Source: Bacilli bacterium (GTDB lineage Bacteria > Bacillota_I > Bacilli_A > RF39 > UBA660). Taken from it: a stretch of 9,293 bases of DNA. Position 1 is the first letter of the stretch. Each line of letters begins with the position of its first letter. Positions 1 to 6,421 of the stretch are shown here, piece after piece. The notes beneath the pieces were generated by a model. That model saw nothing but the letters and a program-made list of their open reading frames with translations. It did not search any database and had not been told where the DNA came from. Where the stretch lies: the NCBI GenBank assembly GCA_016302505.1, contig JAEDNL010000045.1, positions 1-9,293 of the forward strand, written 5' to 3'. Position numbers and translations under genes: made by a program.

Positions 1-958
1 CTTCAATAGTCTTTTCATCATTTTTTGTAAGATTCACTAATATATTTTCATCTTTACTTATTTTAATAGTTTCATTTATTTCATTATATTCATATTTTGA
101 AACAGTATAGCTTATTTCATCTTCATCAATTACTGCTACTTCCTGAGTACCTATACCAGTTTTTAAGACATTATTATTTTTATATATTGTAACAACTGCG
201 TCAGAAGGAATAGGTTCAATTTTCAAAGTATATTTTTTCTTCTCAATTAGTTCAATATTTTTAGTAATATCTTTATCCATAATAAATTTATATTCAATAT
301 CATAATATCCATCTTTTTGAACTAATATTTTAATATTAGTGTTTTCATCAAATACTTTTTCGAACTCATTTATTGAATTATACTCTTCAAGATTAGACAT
401 TACTTTAATATTACTTCCGTCAATAGACTTAACTTTTAATGTATACTCAGGAACTTTTTTGTAATTAAATACTAATATACATTTCAAATTTTTATTACTA
501 ATGTTTTTTGTTTTATATTTAAATGTAATTTTAAATGTATATTGACTAGCAGGTTTAATTTTTGTTTTATTAATTTCAATATTGTCAAAATAATATTCTA
601 TATTAGAATTACTATATACTTGATTATTAACTTTCGTAATTACTAGATTATCAGAAGATAAGTTTGTAATTGTTATATTGTATGTAATTGATGAATTAGA
701 ATTATTTAATGTTATATCAGAAACTATACTATAAGCAGTATAATCATAAGAAGAAACAACCGCATTATTCGTAACATTAGAAATTTTCATATCAGTGATT
801 CTAGACTCTTTAATAGGTCTTACTAATGCTTTTCCATTAATCGCAAGTGTTGTCGAATATGCTGAAAAACCTATAGTTAAAGAAAGAACACATATCGTTA
901 AAAATATAAATACTAAAGAAAAAATTTTATATTTACTTGTTTTTTCTTTATTTGCCAC
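1..958 (-). CDS. SipW-type surface protein with PEGA-like repeats (3' end outside window)
   Basis: An open frame with no stop for 319 codons starts at a GTG (958-956) and leaves the window at position 1, so the C-terminus is missing. The GTG is chosen because a perfect GGAGG (968-964) lies 5 nt upstream; no ATG is nearby. Residues 1-10 are basic and polar, residues 11-33 are hydrophobic and end in LTIGFSAYSTTLAINGKA. This closely matches the signal region of the small secreted protein at 3206-3811, so I infer processing by the signal peptidase of the same operon. Residues about 50-165 are a Thr/Asn/Ser-rich beta-type region. Residues about 171-238 and 243-310 are two related units; the second has the layout of a PEGA domain (IEPIPSDAVVTIYKNN, then a turn, then a final hydrophobic strand). 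The start overlaps the end of the preceding gene by 11 nt, which suggests translational coupling. Likely a cell-surface or matrix protein; the precise role is unknown. Confidence 0.8.
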   Translation of the reverse strand, partial: MANKEKTSKYKIFSLVFIFLTICVLSLTIGFSAYSTTLAINGKALVRPIKESRITDMKISNVTNNAVVSSYDYTAYSIVSDITLNNSNSSITYNITITNLSSDNLVITKVNNQVYSNSNIEYYFDNIEINKTKIKPASQYTFKITFKYKTKNISNKNLKCILVFNYKKVPEYTLKVKSIDGSNIKVMSNLEEYNSINEFEKVFDENTNIKILVQKDGYYDIEYKFIMDKDITKNIELIEKKKYTLKIEPIPSDAVVTIYKNNNVLKTGIGTQEVAVIDEDEISYTVSKYEYNEINETIKISKDENILVNLTKNDEKTIE

Positions 959-2039
959 GATTTCCTCCATTAGAAATATTCTTTTCATCAAGTGTATATT
1001 TATAAATTATATTATCATGAACAATAACAAATTCAGATAATTTATGTGCTTTTATTTCGTTATAAATTATTGGTGTTCCTAGGTTATCATGTATATCTCT
1101 TAATTCCTCAAAAGATAACATATTTAATACTTTATATCCTGTTTTATCCATAGAGTTTTCCACACTACCAATAATACTATCATAATCTTTTAATATTTTT
1201 TTTAATCTAATATCATACTTAGATCTTTCTTTCATAACAAAATATAATACCCTTATTAATGAAACTATAAAATAAATATCAAGTAATGCTGATAAAACAA
1301 AACCAACTAAATATTTCATATTTAGATCTTTAATACCTCTATCCTCATATATTGTTTTATAGTTATCAATATCATTACTGTCCATTTTTATATTTATTGT
1401 TTGTTCTGTAAGAGGTATAGTTAATGAAGATGAACTATTTAGGTCTATTTTATTAGTAAATTCTTCACTTTCAGCATGAGTTTCAACATTTAATACAATA
1501 GTTAAATCACTGCTTGATGTCAATGCATAAGATGATTTAAAAGATTTAACAAAATCATTAAAGTGTTGATAATCTATATCTAATTTTTGACTAAAATCAT
1601 TATGCATCAAATTATCTTTACTAATAGTTTTATCTTCAACAAGGCATTCTTTTTTTTCATATAATACTTCTTTCTTATCAGTATCATCATACACTTTAAT
1701 AATAGCATCAACACTATAAATTGTTTTATATTTTAATTCTTCGCTAGAAATAAAATTATAATCGAAAACGATATTTATATTTTTAATTAAATTAGCTATA
1801 TAATTCATACCAGATGGTAAAGAATTTTTATCATAGTAATCATTATCCTTTAGATTAACTGTATAATCAACAGTACTACTTTCTTTATACATTAATGATG
1901 ACTGATATTTAAATACAAATGTGCTCATATAAAATATAATAGTAAAACAAGTAAGAAGCAATATTAAACATGAAAATAATACTATTGAATACTTTTTACT
2001 TGAAAATTTATATTTATTTTTTATTAAATTTTTTTTCAT
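948..2039 (-). CDS. DUF5305-like two-TM membrane protein
   Basis: This 363-residue protein has a TM segment at 17-43, an extracytoplasmic, probably beta-rich domain at about 44-240, a second TM at 243-268 and a cytoplasmic tail of about 95 residues. The start of the outer domain (SSTVDYTVNLKDNDYYD, then GMNYIANLIKNINIVFDYNF) and the tail pattern (LSFEELRDIHDNLGTPIIYN ... FVIVHDNIIYKYTL) fit my recollection of DUF5305, a family of unknown function often found beside SipW-type signal peptidases, notably in archaea. The family name rests on pattern memory, not a search. The ATG at 2039 is preferred over the in-frame ATG at 2063 because AAAGGAG lies 6 nt before it, and it falls just 1 nt after the signal peptidase stop. 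The position between a peptidase and its presumed substrate suggests a role as chaperone, anchor or assembly factor for the exported surface protein; this is inference. Confidence 0.72.
   Translation of the reverse strand: MKKNLIKNKYKFSSKKYSIVLFSCLILLLTCFTIIFYMSTFVFKYQSSLMYKESSTVDYTVNLKDNDYYDKNSLPSGMNYIANLIKNINIVFDYNFISSEELKYKTIYSVDAIIKVYDDTDKKEVLYEKKECLVEDKTISKDNLMHNDFSQKLDIDYQHFNDFVKSFKSSYALTSSSDLTIVLNVETHAESEEFTNKIDLNSSSSLTIPLTEQTINIKMDSNDIDNYKTIYEDRGIKDLNMKYLVGFVLSALLDIYFIVSLIRVLYFVMKERSKYDIRLKKILKDYDSIIGSVENSMDKTGYKVLNMLSFEELRDIHDNLGTPIIYNEIKAHKLSEFVIVHDNIIYKYTLDEKNISNGGNRGK
964..968 (-). promoter_or_regulatory. Ribosome binding site for the GTG-started surface protein
   Basis: GGAGG on the minus strand, 5 nt before the GTG at 958, lies inside the last codons of the upstream gene (Asn-Gly-Gly-Asn). 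It is the main evidence that the partial gene begins with GTG. Confidence 0.75.
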
Positions 2040-2040
2040 T

Positions 2041-3186
2041 TTATTCTCCTTTAATACGATCATATATTGTTACAGTAGGATATCCTATATACCTAATTTT
2101 AAATTTTTCTAATCCCACTATATTATCTGTATCTAATAAATACCCATCAGGAGAATTATTATTATCCCCTTTAGTATTATAAAAAGTACCTTTAGATGTA
2201 TTATATTTTTTAATAATTCTATGTACAACAACTTTATCATCCATATTAAAAGCTATTATATCTCCCACTTTAAGATTATTTTTTTCATCTTCATTCAATT
2301 TTTCTATTATAACCATATCACCTTTATTAATATTTGGTGTCATTGAACCAGTTGCTATTACAAAGGATCTATATTTAAATAAACCACTAGATGTGCATAT
2401 CAATACTACTAAAAATGTACTTAAACCTATATAAATATATTTTTCTATACTATTTTTATTTTTAGAAATTATCTTTCGATGTTTTAATCTATCAAATATA
2501 TTATAAGTTGAAATAAATATTAATAATGGAATTATTATATATAACACTGACTCTAAATAATTACCAAAATTAGGAATTATTGGCAATATATATTTAGGTA
2601 TTTCCATCAAATATCTATATATTAAACAAGGTTTATAACTTGACTTAATTGATAAAAATGTTAAAAGTATAGACTTACTTAAATTAGGTAAAACAAATAA
2701 ACCAAAAGTATTTAAAATCTTATAAAAATTTGTAAAATCAGTCGCTCTAATTATTAAAGCAGAATCAAGTAATGTAAATACTATCGCTGAATAAAATAAT
2801 AACCATTTATTATTTTTAATTTGACTATTAATTATGTATCTTAAAATCTCAATAAGACTTATAGAGATAATAACAGGAAATATATTTTTTATGATACTCA
2901 GTATATTTAAACTATAAATATTTCTTGTAAATCCAATTACTAAACCAAATAGATAAATAATAATATAGTATATGAAAACATATATACACATAGTTAAAAT
3001 TATATCTTTATCGTATCTAGATTTAATTTTTCTAAAACCAATCAAATAATAAGATATTAGTATTAACAATGCAATAAATGCACATATACTATATTTAGTC
3101 AATTTTTTAAGAATAAGTATGTCAAAAAGTAAAACAAAAACAATAATAGTTAAAATAACTAAAGTTCTTTTGTCTCCTCTTTTCAT
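2041..3186 (-). CDS. SipW/ER-type signal peptidase I with polytopic N-terminal membrane domain
   Basis: This 381-residue protein has a C-terminal S26B signal peptidase domain (about 255-381). The nucleophile box reads ATGSMTPNINKGD (Ser281). The second box reads VVVHRII, with His322 where bacterial LepB enzymes have the catalytic lysine; this marks the SipW/archaeal/ER subtype. The acidic box follows as KGDNNNSPD (Asp341, Asp347). It should remove signal peptides from exported proteins at the outer face of the membrane. The unusual part is residues 1-250: about seven or eight hydrophobic segments (for example 8-26, 33-50, 62-86, 101-118, 127-146, 160-180, 211-229) precede the peptidase, whereas classical SipW is about 190 residues with two TMs. 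A conserved-looking stretch YLMEIPKYILPIIPNFGNYL (192-211) lies in that domain. The AAAGGG sequence about 8 nt upstream supports the ATG. The gene sits between its likely substrate genes in one operon. Confidence 0.88.
   Translation of the reverse strand: MKRGDKRTLVILTIIVFVLLFDILILKKLTKYSICAFIALLILISYYLIGFRKIKSRYDKDIILTMCIYVFIYYIIIYLFGLVIGFTRNIYSLNILSIIKNIFPVIISISLIEILRYIINSQIKNNKWLLFYSAIVFTLLDSALIIRATDFTNFYKILNTFGLFVLPNLSKSILLTFLSIKSSYKPCLIYRYLMEIPKYILPIIPNFGNYLESVLYIIIPLLIFISTYNIFDRLKHRKIISKNKNSIEKYIYIGLSTFLVVLICTSSGLFKYRSFVIATGSMTPNINKGDMVIIEKLNEDEKNNLKVGDIIAFNMDDKVVVHRIIKKYNTSKGTFYNTKGDNNNSPDGYLLDTDNIVGLEKFKIRYIGYPTVTIYDRIKGE
2046..2052 (-). promoter_or_regulatory. Ribosome binding site for the DUF5305-like gene
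   Basis: AAAGGAG on the minus strand, 6 nt before ATG 2039, within the last codons of the signal peptidase gene (Ile-Lys-Gly-Glu). It selects the shorter start over ATG 2063. Confidence 0.75.
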
Positions 3187-3205
3187 TCTCTATTCCCTTT
3201 CTATG

Positions 3206-3811
3206 TTAATTTTGAGTATAAATTAATGTTGTTGTTCCAATAGAAATTTTAACTTCATCATTAACTTGAACTATACTTTCATTTGGCCATTCCAATTTCA
3301 ATTTAAAACTTTGTACTCCACTTTCACCATTTTTAGCAACAGGTAAAATATCTACATTAGGAGATAATGCTCTACCATCGCTATATGTTAAGGTGTATTT
3401 TAATTCTTTACATAAATTATTAGCATCTTCACTACTTATTGTACTACCAGTAGCTGGTGTGCAAGATAAAGTACCTTCTACAAATGTTTTTAACTTTGCA
3501 GATAAGTTACCTGCATTTTTAACATCAAAAGTATAAGTAACAGAGTCCCCAGGAGCCTTTAATGTCACATCAAACCCAGAAATAGTAGTACTTTCTAATG
3601 TAGGTTCTTTATTTACAGTAGCATACCCAGTAGTTATTCCTTTAAATTCCCCGTCAGTTTTAAAATATATACTCCAACTTGATGGATCAACATTCGCAGC
3701 TCCATCTATTTTTAAAGTTTCTGTATAAGCAGCATAACCAATTGTCAAACCAGCAATTGCGACCACTAAAGCTATAATAGCTATTATTTTAAATCCACGT
3801 TCTCTCTCCAT
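3206..3811 (-). CDS. Small secreted protein with SipW-type signal peptide (TasA/camelysin-like)
   Basis: A 201-residue protein with a charged N-terminus (MERERG), a hydrophobic core at about 7-28 and the boundary motif GLTIGYAAYTETLKIDGAAN (21-40). This is the style of SipW-processed proteins such as TasA and CalY. The mature part is small and beta-rich: SSWSIYFKTDG (44-54), a strand-rich domain with APGDSVTYTFDVKNAGNLSAKL (86-107), a typical Ig-like or TasA-like 'unstructured noun plus additional strand' pattern, and no LPXTG sorting motif. Cys117 and Cys134 could form a disulfide bridge. Start choice is firm: AGGAGG lies 5-6 nt before the ATG. It is the first gene after the promoter, and its DNA is visibly less AT-rich than its neighbours, which would fit high expression. 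I infer an abundant surface or fibre-forming protein; membership in the TasA family proper is not proven by what I can see. Confidence 0.82.
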   Translation of the reverse strand: MERERGFKIIAIIALVVAIAGLTIGYAAYTETLKIDGAANVDPSSWSIYFKTDGEFKGITTGYATVNKEPTLESTTISGFDVTLKAPGDSVTYTFDVKNAGNLSAKLKTFVEGTLSCTPATGSTISSEDANNLCKELKYTLTYSDGRALSPNVDILPVAKNGESGVQSFKLKLEWPNESIVQVNDEVKISIGTTTLIYTQN

Positions 3812-3838
3812 AATATCCTCCTTAGATTCTATATATTG

Positions 3839-3847
3839 ATTATAACA
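3839..3847 (-). promoter_or_regulatory. Extended -10 promoter of the SipW operon
   Basis: On the minus strand the sequence reads TGTTATAAT, an extended -10 element (TGn plus a perfect TATAAT). No convincing -35 hexamer lies 16-18 nt further upstream, which is tolerated for extended -10 promoters. The predicted start of transcription is near 3832, giving a leader of about 20 nt that contains AGGAGG. The remaining 150 nt up to the tRNA terminator is AT-rich and shows no gene, repeat or riboswitch that I can support. Confidence 0.55.
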
Positions 3848-3995
3848 TAAAATTATAATAAATACACTAGAAAAATTAAAAGTAAATTAAATAATTAAAT
3901 TGATTTTAAAAGAATATATAGATAAGTTTTAAAAAAAGTATATTTTATTATCGTGATAAAAACAAATGAAAGTATAAATTAAATAATTCATAAAC

Positions 3996-4028
3996 AAAAA
4001 AAAGATATAGATATTACTCTATAGCTTT
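3996..4028 (-). terminator. Rho-independent terminator after tRNA-Trp
   Basis: On the minus strand AAAGCTATAGA pairs with TCTATATCTTT (4 bp, one mismatch, 6 bp) around a 6-nt loop and is followed by an uninterrupted run of T. It lies 11 nt past the CCA end of the tRNA. It isolates the tRNA from the SipW operon, which therefore needs its own promoter. Confidence 0.7.
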
Positions 4029-4038
4029 AACTTTATCA

Positions 4039-4113
4039 TGGCAGGGGTAGAAGGACTCGAACCCTCCCCAACGGTTTTGGAGACCGGCATGCTACCACTG
4101 ACACCATACCCCT
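4039..4113 (-). tRNA. tRNA-Trp (anticodon CCA)
   Basis: The 75-nt cloverleaf on the minus strand has a perfect 7-bp acceptor stem (AGGGGTA with TACCCCT), discriminator G and an encoded CCA end (4041-4039). The anticodon loop CTCCAAA has T33 and anticodon CCA at 4080-4078. The T loop is TTCGAGT with a 5-bp stem containing one G-T pair; the D arm has GTGGTAG with weak pairing. The anticodon reads UGG. CCA does not efficiently read UGA, consistent with the standard code. Confidence 0.96.
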
Positions 4114-4132
4114 ATCAAATTGGCACAAACTA

Positions 4133-4161
4133 ATTATATAATAAAGTTCACAATAAATCAA
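4133..4161 (-). promoter_or_regulatory. Promoter of tRNA-Trp
   Basis: On the minus strand TTGATT (4161-4156) is followed after exactly 17 nt by a perfect TATAAT (4138-4133). The predicted transcription start is near 4126, about 13 nt before the mature tRNA 5' end. It faces away from the cell-wall hydrolase gene on the plus strand. Confidence 0.72.
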
Positions 4162-4200
4162 CTTTTTATACATATTTTATATAAAAGCATACAATAATAT

Positions 4201-4206
4201 AGGTGA
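4201..4206 (+). promoter_or_regulatory. Ribosome binding site deciding the hydrolase start
   Basis: AGGTGA stands 5 nt before the ATG at 4212. The in-frame GTG at 4203 is part of this site and so cannot serve as the start, which shortens the protein by three residues compared with the longest reading. Confidence 0.75.
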
Positions 4207-4211
4207 AAAAT

Positions 4212-4634
4212 ATGTTGATTAAATATACTGATAAAGAATTAGATTTATGTGCAAGATTAATGCGAGCAGAAGCTCTTTCTGAAGGAGAATTAGGAATGCT
4301 AATGGTGGGAAATGTAATAGTTAATAGAGCAATAGCTAACTGTCTTGACTTTAAAAATATAAGAAGCATAACTGATGCAATATATCAAAAAAATGCTTTT
4401 GTTGGTGTAAATAGTAATTTATTTAATTCAAAATCTACAACAAAAGAAAAAGAATTAGCAAAAAGAGTATTAAAAGGTGAATATTATCATCCGGCTACGA
4501 ATGCTTTATGGTTTTATAGTCCGAAAAAAGGTGAAGAATGTAAAGAAACGTGGTTTAAACAAAGAAATACTGGTAGATATAAAGGTCATTGTTTTTATGC
4601 TCCAGATCCTGGAATATGTCAAGAATTATACTAA
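4212..4634 (+). CDS. CwlJ-type cell wall hydrolase (SleB/Hydrolase_2 domain)
   Basis: This 140-residue protein consists of a single Hydrolase_2 domain. The family signature is present near the N-terminus: CARLMRAEALSEGELGMLMV with presumed catalytic Glu20, then GNVIVNRAIANC (33-44). The rest follows the known layout of Bacillus CwlJ from memory: IYQKNAF (57-63), ALWFYSP (98-104), and KGHCFYAPDPGIC (124-136). Length is almost the same as CwlJ (about 142 residues), and like CwlJ it has no signal peptide and no binding domain, whereas SleB proteins have both. The enzyme class cleaves peptidoglycan (lytic transglycosylase or glucosaminidase-like activity), in sporulating species the spore cortex. 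Whether this organism forms spores cannot be told from the window, so a vegetative role is possible. The gene is divergent from the tRNA; I see no confident promoter in the 98 nt between them. Confidence 0.88.
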   Translation: MLIKYTDKELDLCARLMRAEALSEGELGMLMVGNVIVNRAIANCLDFKNIRSITDAIYQKNAFVGVNSNLFNSKSTTKEKELAKRVLKGEYYHPATNALWFYSPKKGEECKETWFKQRNTGRYKGHCFYAPDPGICQELY

Positions 4635-4657
4635 GACTATTAAAAATTTAAGTTTCA

Positions 4658-4666
4658 TGATACAAT
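4658..4666 (+). promoter_or_regulatory. Possible internal promoter for the glycosyltransferase
   Basis: TGATACAAT is an extended -10 element (TGn plus TACAAT, one mismatch to consensus). No good -35 is seen. Transcription would begin near 4673, leaving a 17-nt leader with AAGGG before the ATG at 4690. It would let the glycosyltransferase pair be expressed independently of the hydrolase. Confidence 0.4.
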
Positions 4667-4689
4667 AAAGAGAACAAGGGATGAAGTAT

Positions 4690-6198
4690 ATGGAAATATT
4701 AAATGGTATAATAACAGCTATAGGAAATTTTTATTTTACTGGAAACAAAATATATAAAATTATAGGCGTAATACTAAGTATAATGGTTTTTCATAAAGCA
4801 TTTTACTTTGTTATTGGTATGTTTTTCACAAGAAAATTTAAACCTGCTAAAAAGAAACATAAATATGGAATATTAATAGCTGCAAGAAATGAAAAAACAG
4901 TTATTGGAAATTTAATAGATAGTATAAATAAACAAGATTATCCTAAGGATTTATATACTATATTTGTTGTAGCAGATAATTGTACTGATAATACAGCAGA
5001 AATTGCTAGAAGTAAAGGTGCTATATGCTATGAAAGATTTGATGATGCTCATAGAACAAAAGGATATGCATTAGAATTCTTACTAGATAGAATAGAAGAA
5101 GATTATAAAAGAGATAGTTTTGAGGGATACTTCATATTTGATGCAGATAACTTATTAAAATCAAATTTTATTTCTAAAATGAATGATGCATTTGATAGTG
5201 GTCAAAAAATAATAACATCCTATAGAAACACAAAAAACTTTGATGAAAACTGGATTGCTTCAACATATGCTCTACACTGGATAAGATCAATTAGAACAAA
5301 TCATAGAGCAAGAAGTGTTCTTAGATTAGCAACTAATATTCAAGGAACAGGATTTCTATTTTCAAATGAAATAGTAAAAAATGGTTGGCATTATACATCA
5401 TTGACAGAAGATAGAGCTTTAACTGCTGATGCAGTTGCACAAGGATATCAAATAACTTATCAAGATGAGGCAGAATTCTTTGATGAACAACCTATTAGTT
5501 TAAAAGTAGCATTAAGGCAAAGATTACGTTGGTCTAAAGGACATTTACAAGCGTTTGCTGAAAGTGGTCCATATTTATTTATAAATATATTCTTTGGAAA
5601 AAGATTCTTAAAAACCAACTGGAATAAAAATAAAACTAAAACTAAAAAAGAAAGAACATTTAAAAATGTTATGTTAGATATTTTAGAATCAATTAGACAT
5701 AGATTTGCTTCATTTGATACATTATCACAATTAACACCAATATCATTTATAAATTTATGTAGATGGCTATTATTTTCAGTTATAATTTATTCTTGTTATA
5801 CTTATACTACTGGTATATATGAAAGCAGTGTATTTAGTGGAAATACCTCATTAGCTAAATGGTTAAGAGGTATCGCTGATATAAAAGTTAATGTTGATCC
5901 AGGTTATTTTGCAATGCTACTAGGATTTGTACTTGCTATTTGGTATAGATTATTATGGAGAATGGGAATTTACTTCTCTAATATGTGGATGGCAATATAT
6001 ATATTCATCATTGAAAACAAAAGAATTAAAAAGATATCACTTAAAAATAAAATATTATTTACACTTACATGGCCAATATTTGATATAATTGGTAGATATA
6101 CAATTTATATAGCACTATTTAAACATGTAACATGGAAACCAATACCACATGAAAGTAAACTTACAATAGATGATTTAAATGATAAGGAAGGTGCATAA
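4690..6198 (+). CDS. Processive-type family 2 glycosyltransferase, membrane polysaccharide synthase-like
   Basis: The 502-residue protein (numbering here from this start) has an N-terminal TM at about 23-45, a cytosolic GT2 domain and three or four C-terminal TMs from about 353 to 477. The motifs of the cellulose/hyaluronan/PNAG synthase group are all visible: VADNCTD (Asp96), FDADN (Asp151, Asp153), LTEDRA (acceptor-side Glu-Asp, 240-241) and QRLRW (277-281). It likely transfers sugars from a UDP-sugar to a growing chain or lipid on the inner face of the membrane; the sugar is not deducible. A Lys-rich stretch at about 303-325 links the catalytic part to amphipathic helix and TMs. ATG 4690 is preferred to ATG 4681 because AAGGG (4676-4680) abuts the latter but is 9 nt from the former; a weaker AAAGAG could serve 4681. 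The stop is followed 1 nt later by a small membrane protein gene. Confidence 0.88.
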   Translation: MEILNGIITAIGNFYFTGNKIYKIIGVILSIMVFHKAFYFVIGMFFTRKFKPAKKKHKYGILIAARNEKTVIGNLIDSINKQDYPKDLYTIFVVADNCTDNTAEIARSKGAICYERFDDAHRTKGYALEFLLDRIEEDYKRDSFEGYFIFDADNLLKSNFISKMNDAFDSGQKIITSYRNTKNFDENWIASTYALHWIRSIRTNHRARSVLRLATNIQGTGFLFSNEIVKNGWHYTSLTEDRALTADAVAQGYQITYQDEAEFFDEQPISLKVALRQRLRWSKGHLQAFAESGPYLFINIFFGKRFLKTNWNKNKTKTKKERTFKNVMLDILESIRHRFASFDTLSQLTPISFINLCRWLLFSVIIYSCYTYTTGIYESSVFSGNTSLAKWLRGIADIKVNVDPGYFAMLLGFVLAIWYRLLWRMGIYFSNMWMAIYIFIIENKRIKKISLKNKILFTLTWPIFDIIGRYTIYIALFKHVTWKPIPHESKLTIDDLNDKEGA

Positions 6199-6199
6199 A

Positions 6200-6394
6200 A
6201 TGAAAGAATACATAAAACAATTCTATTCAGAAGGACTTGCTAACACATTTTATATAAAACCAATTAATTATTTAAAAAAACATATAAAAAATAAAAAATT
6301 ATTAAAATTATTATCCACATTATTAAAAATAATCTATACAGCATTTTGTATCATTTTAGCAATTATATTGTTTAAAGTTATTTTTCCATTTTAA
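6200..6394 (+). CDS. Small one-TM protein coupled to the glycosyltransferase
   Basis: A 64-residue protein starting at ATG 6200, one nucleotide after the glycosyltransferase stop. A strong site (AAGGAAGGTG, 6184-6193) lies within the end of the upstream gene, so translation is probably coupled. Residues 1-37 are basic and amphipathic (seven Lys between 26 and 36), residues about 40-62 form a TM helix (LLKIIYTAFCIILAIILFKV), and the chain ends IFPF. No family recognised. The position and shape resemble small accessory subunits of polymer synthases such as IcaD or PgaD, but I see no sequence similarity to claim. The in-frame extension upstream to 6179 is rejected because it overlaps the conserved end of the previous gene and lacks a binding site. 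Confidence 0.72.
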   Translation: MKEYIKQFYSEGLANTFYIKPINYLKKHIKNKKLLKLLSTLLKIIYTAFCIILAIILFKVIFPF

Positions 6395-6419
6395 AAAGAA
6401 GCATAATGCTTCTTTTTAA
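6391..6419. terminator. Bidirectional terminator between convergent genes
   Basis: TTAAAAAGAAGCA (6391-6403) pairs perfectly with TGCTTCTTTTTAA (6407-6419) around a 3-nt TAA loop. Because the stem flanks are A- and T-runs, it ends in a T-tract in either direction. It overlaps the stop codon of the small membrane protein and lies 2 nt past the stop of the LTA-synthase-like gene. Confidence 0.85.
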
Positions 6420-6421
6420 TT

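Noticed and set aside
795..1040. 81-codon open frame on the plus strand
   Set aside because: It lies opposite the junction of two real minus-strand genes, covering the signal peptide of one; no ribosome binding site or recognisable protein features.
1970..2182. 70-codon open frame on the plus strand
   Set aside because: Antisense to the signal peptidase end and the start of the DUF5305-like gene; composition is a mirror of their hydrophobic codons.
3935..3965. Short inverted repeat TTTTAT / ATAAAA near 3945-3960
   Set aside because: Only about six A/T pairs, expected by chance in such AT-rich DNA.
4039..4113. Possible use of UGA as tryptophan (mycoplasma code), suggested by AT-richness
   Set aside because: The tRNA-Trp has anticodon CCA, tryptophans are encoded by TGG, and all genes read through without internal TGA under the standard code.
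4039..4113. tRNA gene as an integration site of a mobile element
   Set aside because: No integrase, no duplicated tRNA end and no flanking repeat are visible.
4166..4369. 67-codon minus-strand frame
   Set aside because: Antisense to the conserved CwlJ-like domain, and its start lies within that gene.
4477..4668. 63-codon plus-strand frame
   Set aside because: Shifted frame within the CwlJ-like gene; the real frame carries the conserved C-terminal motif.
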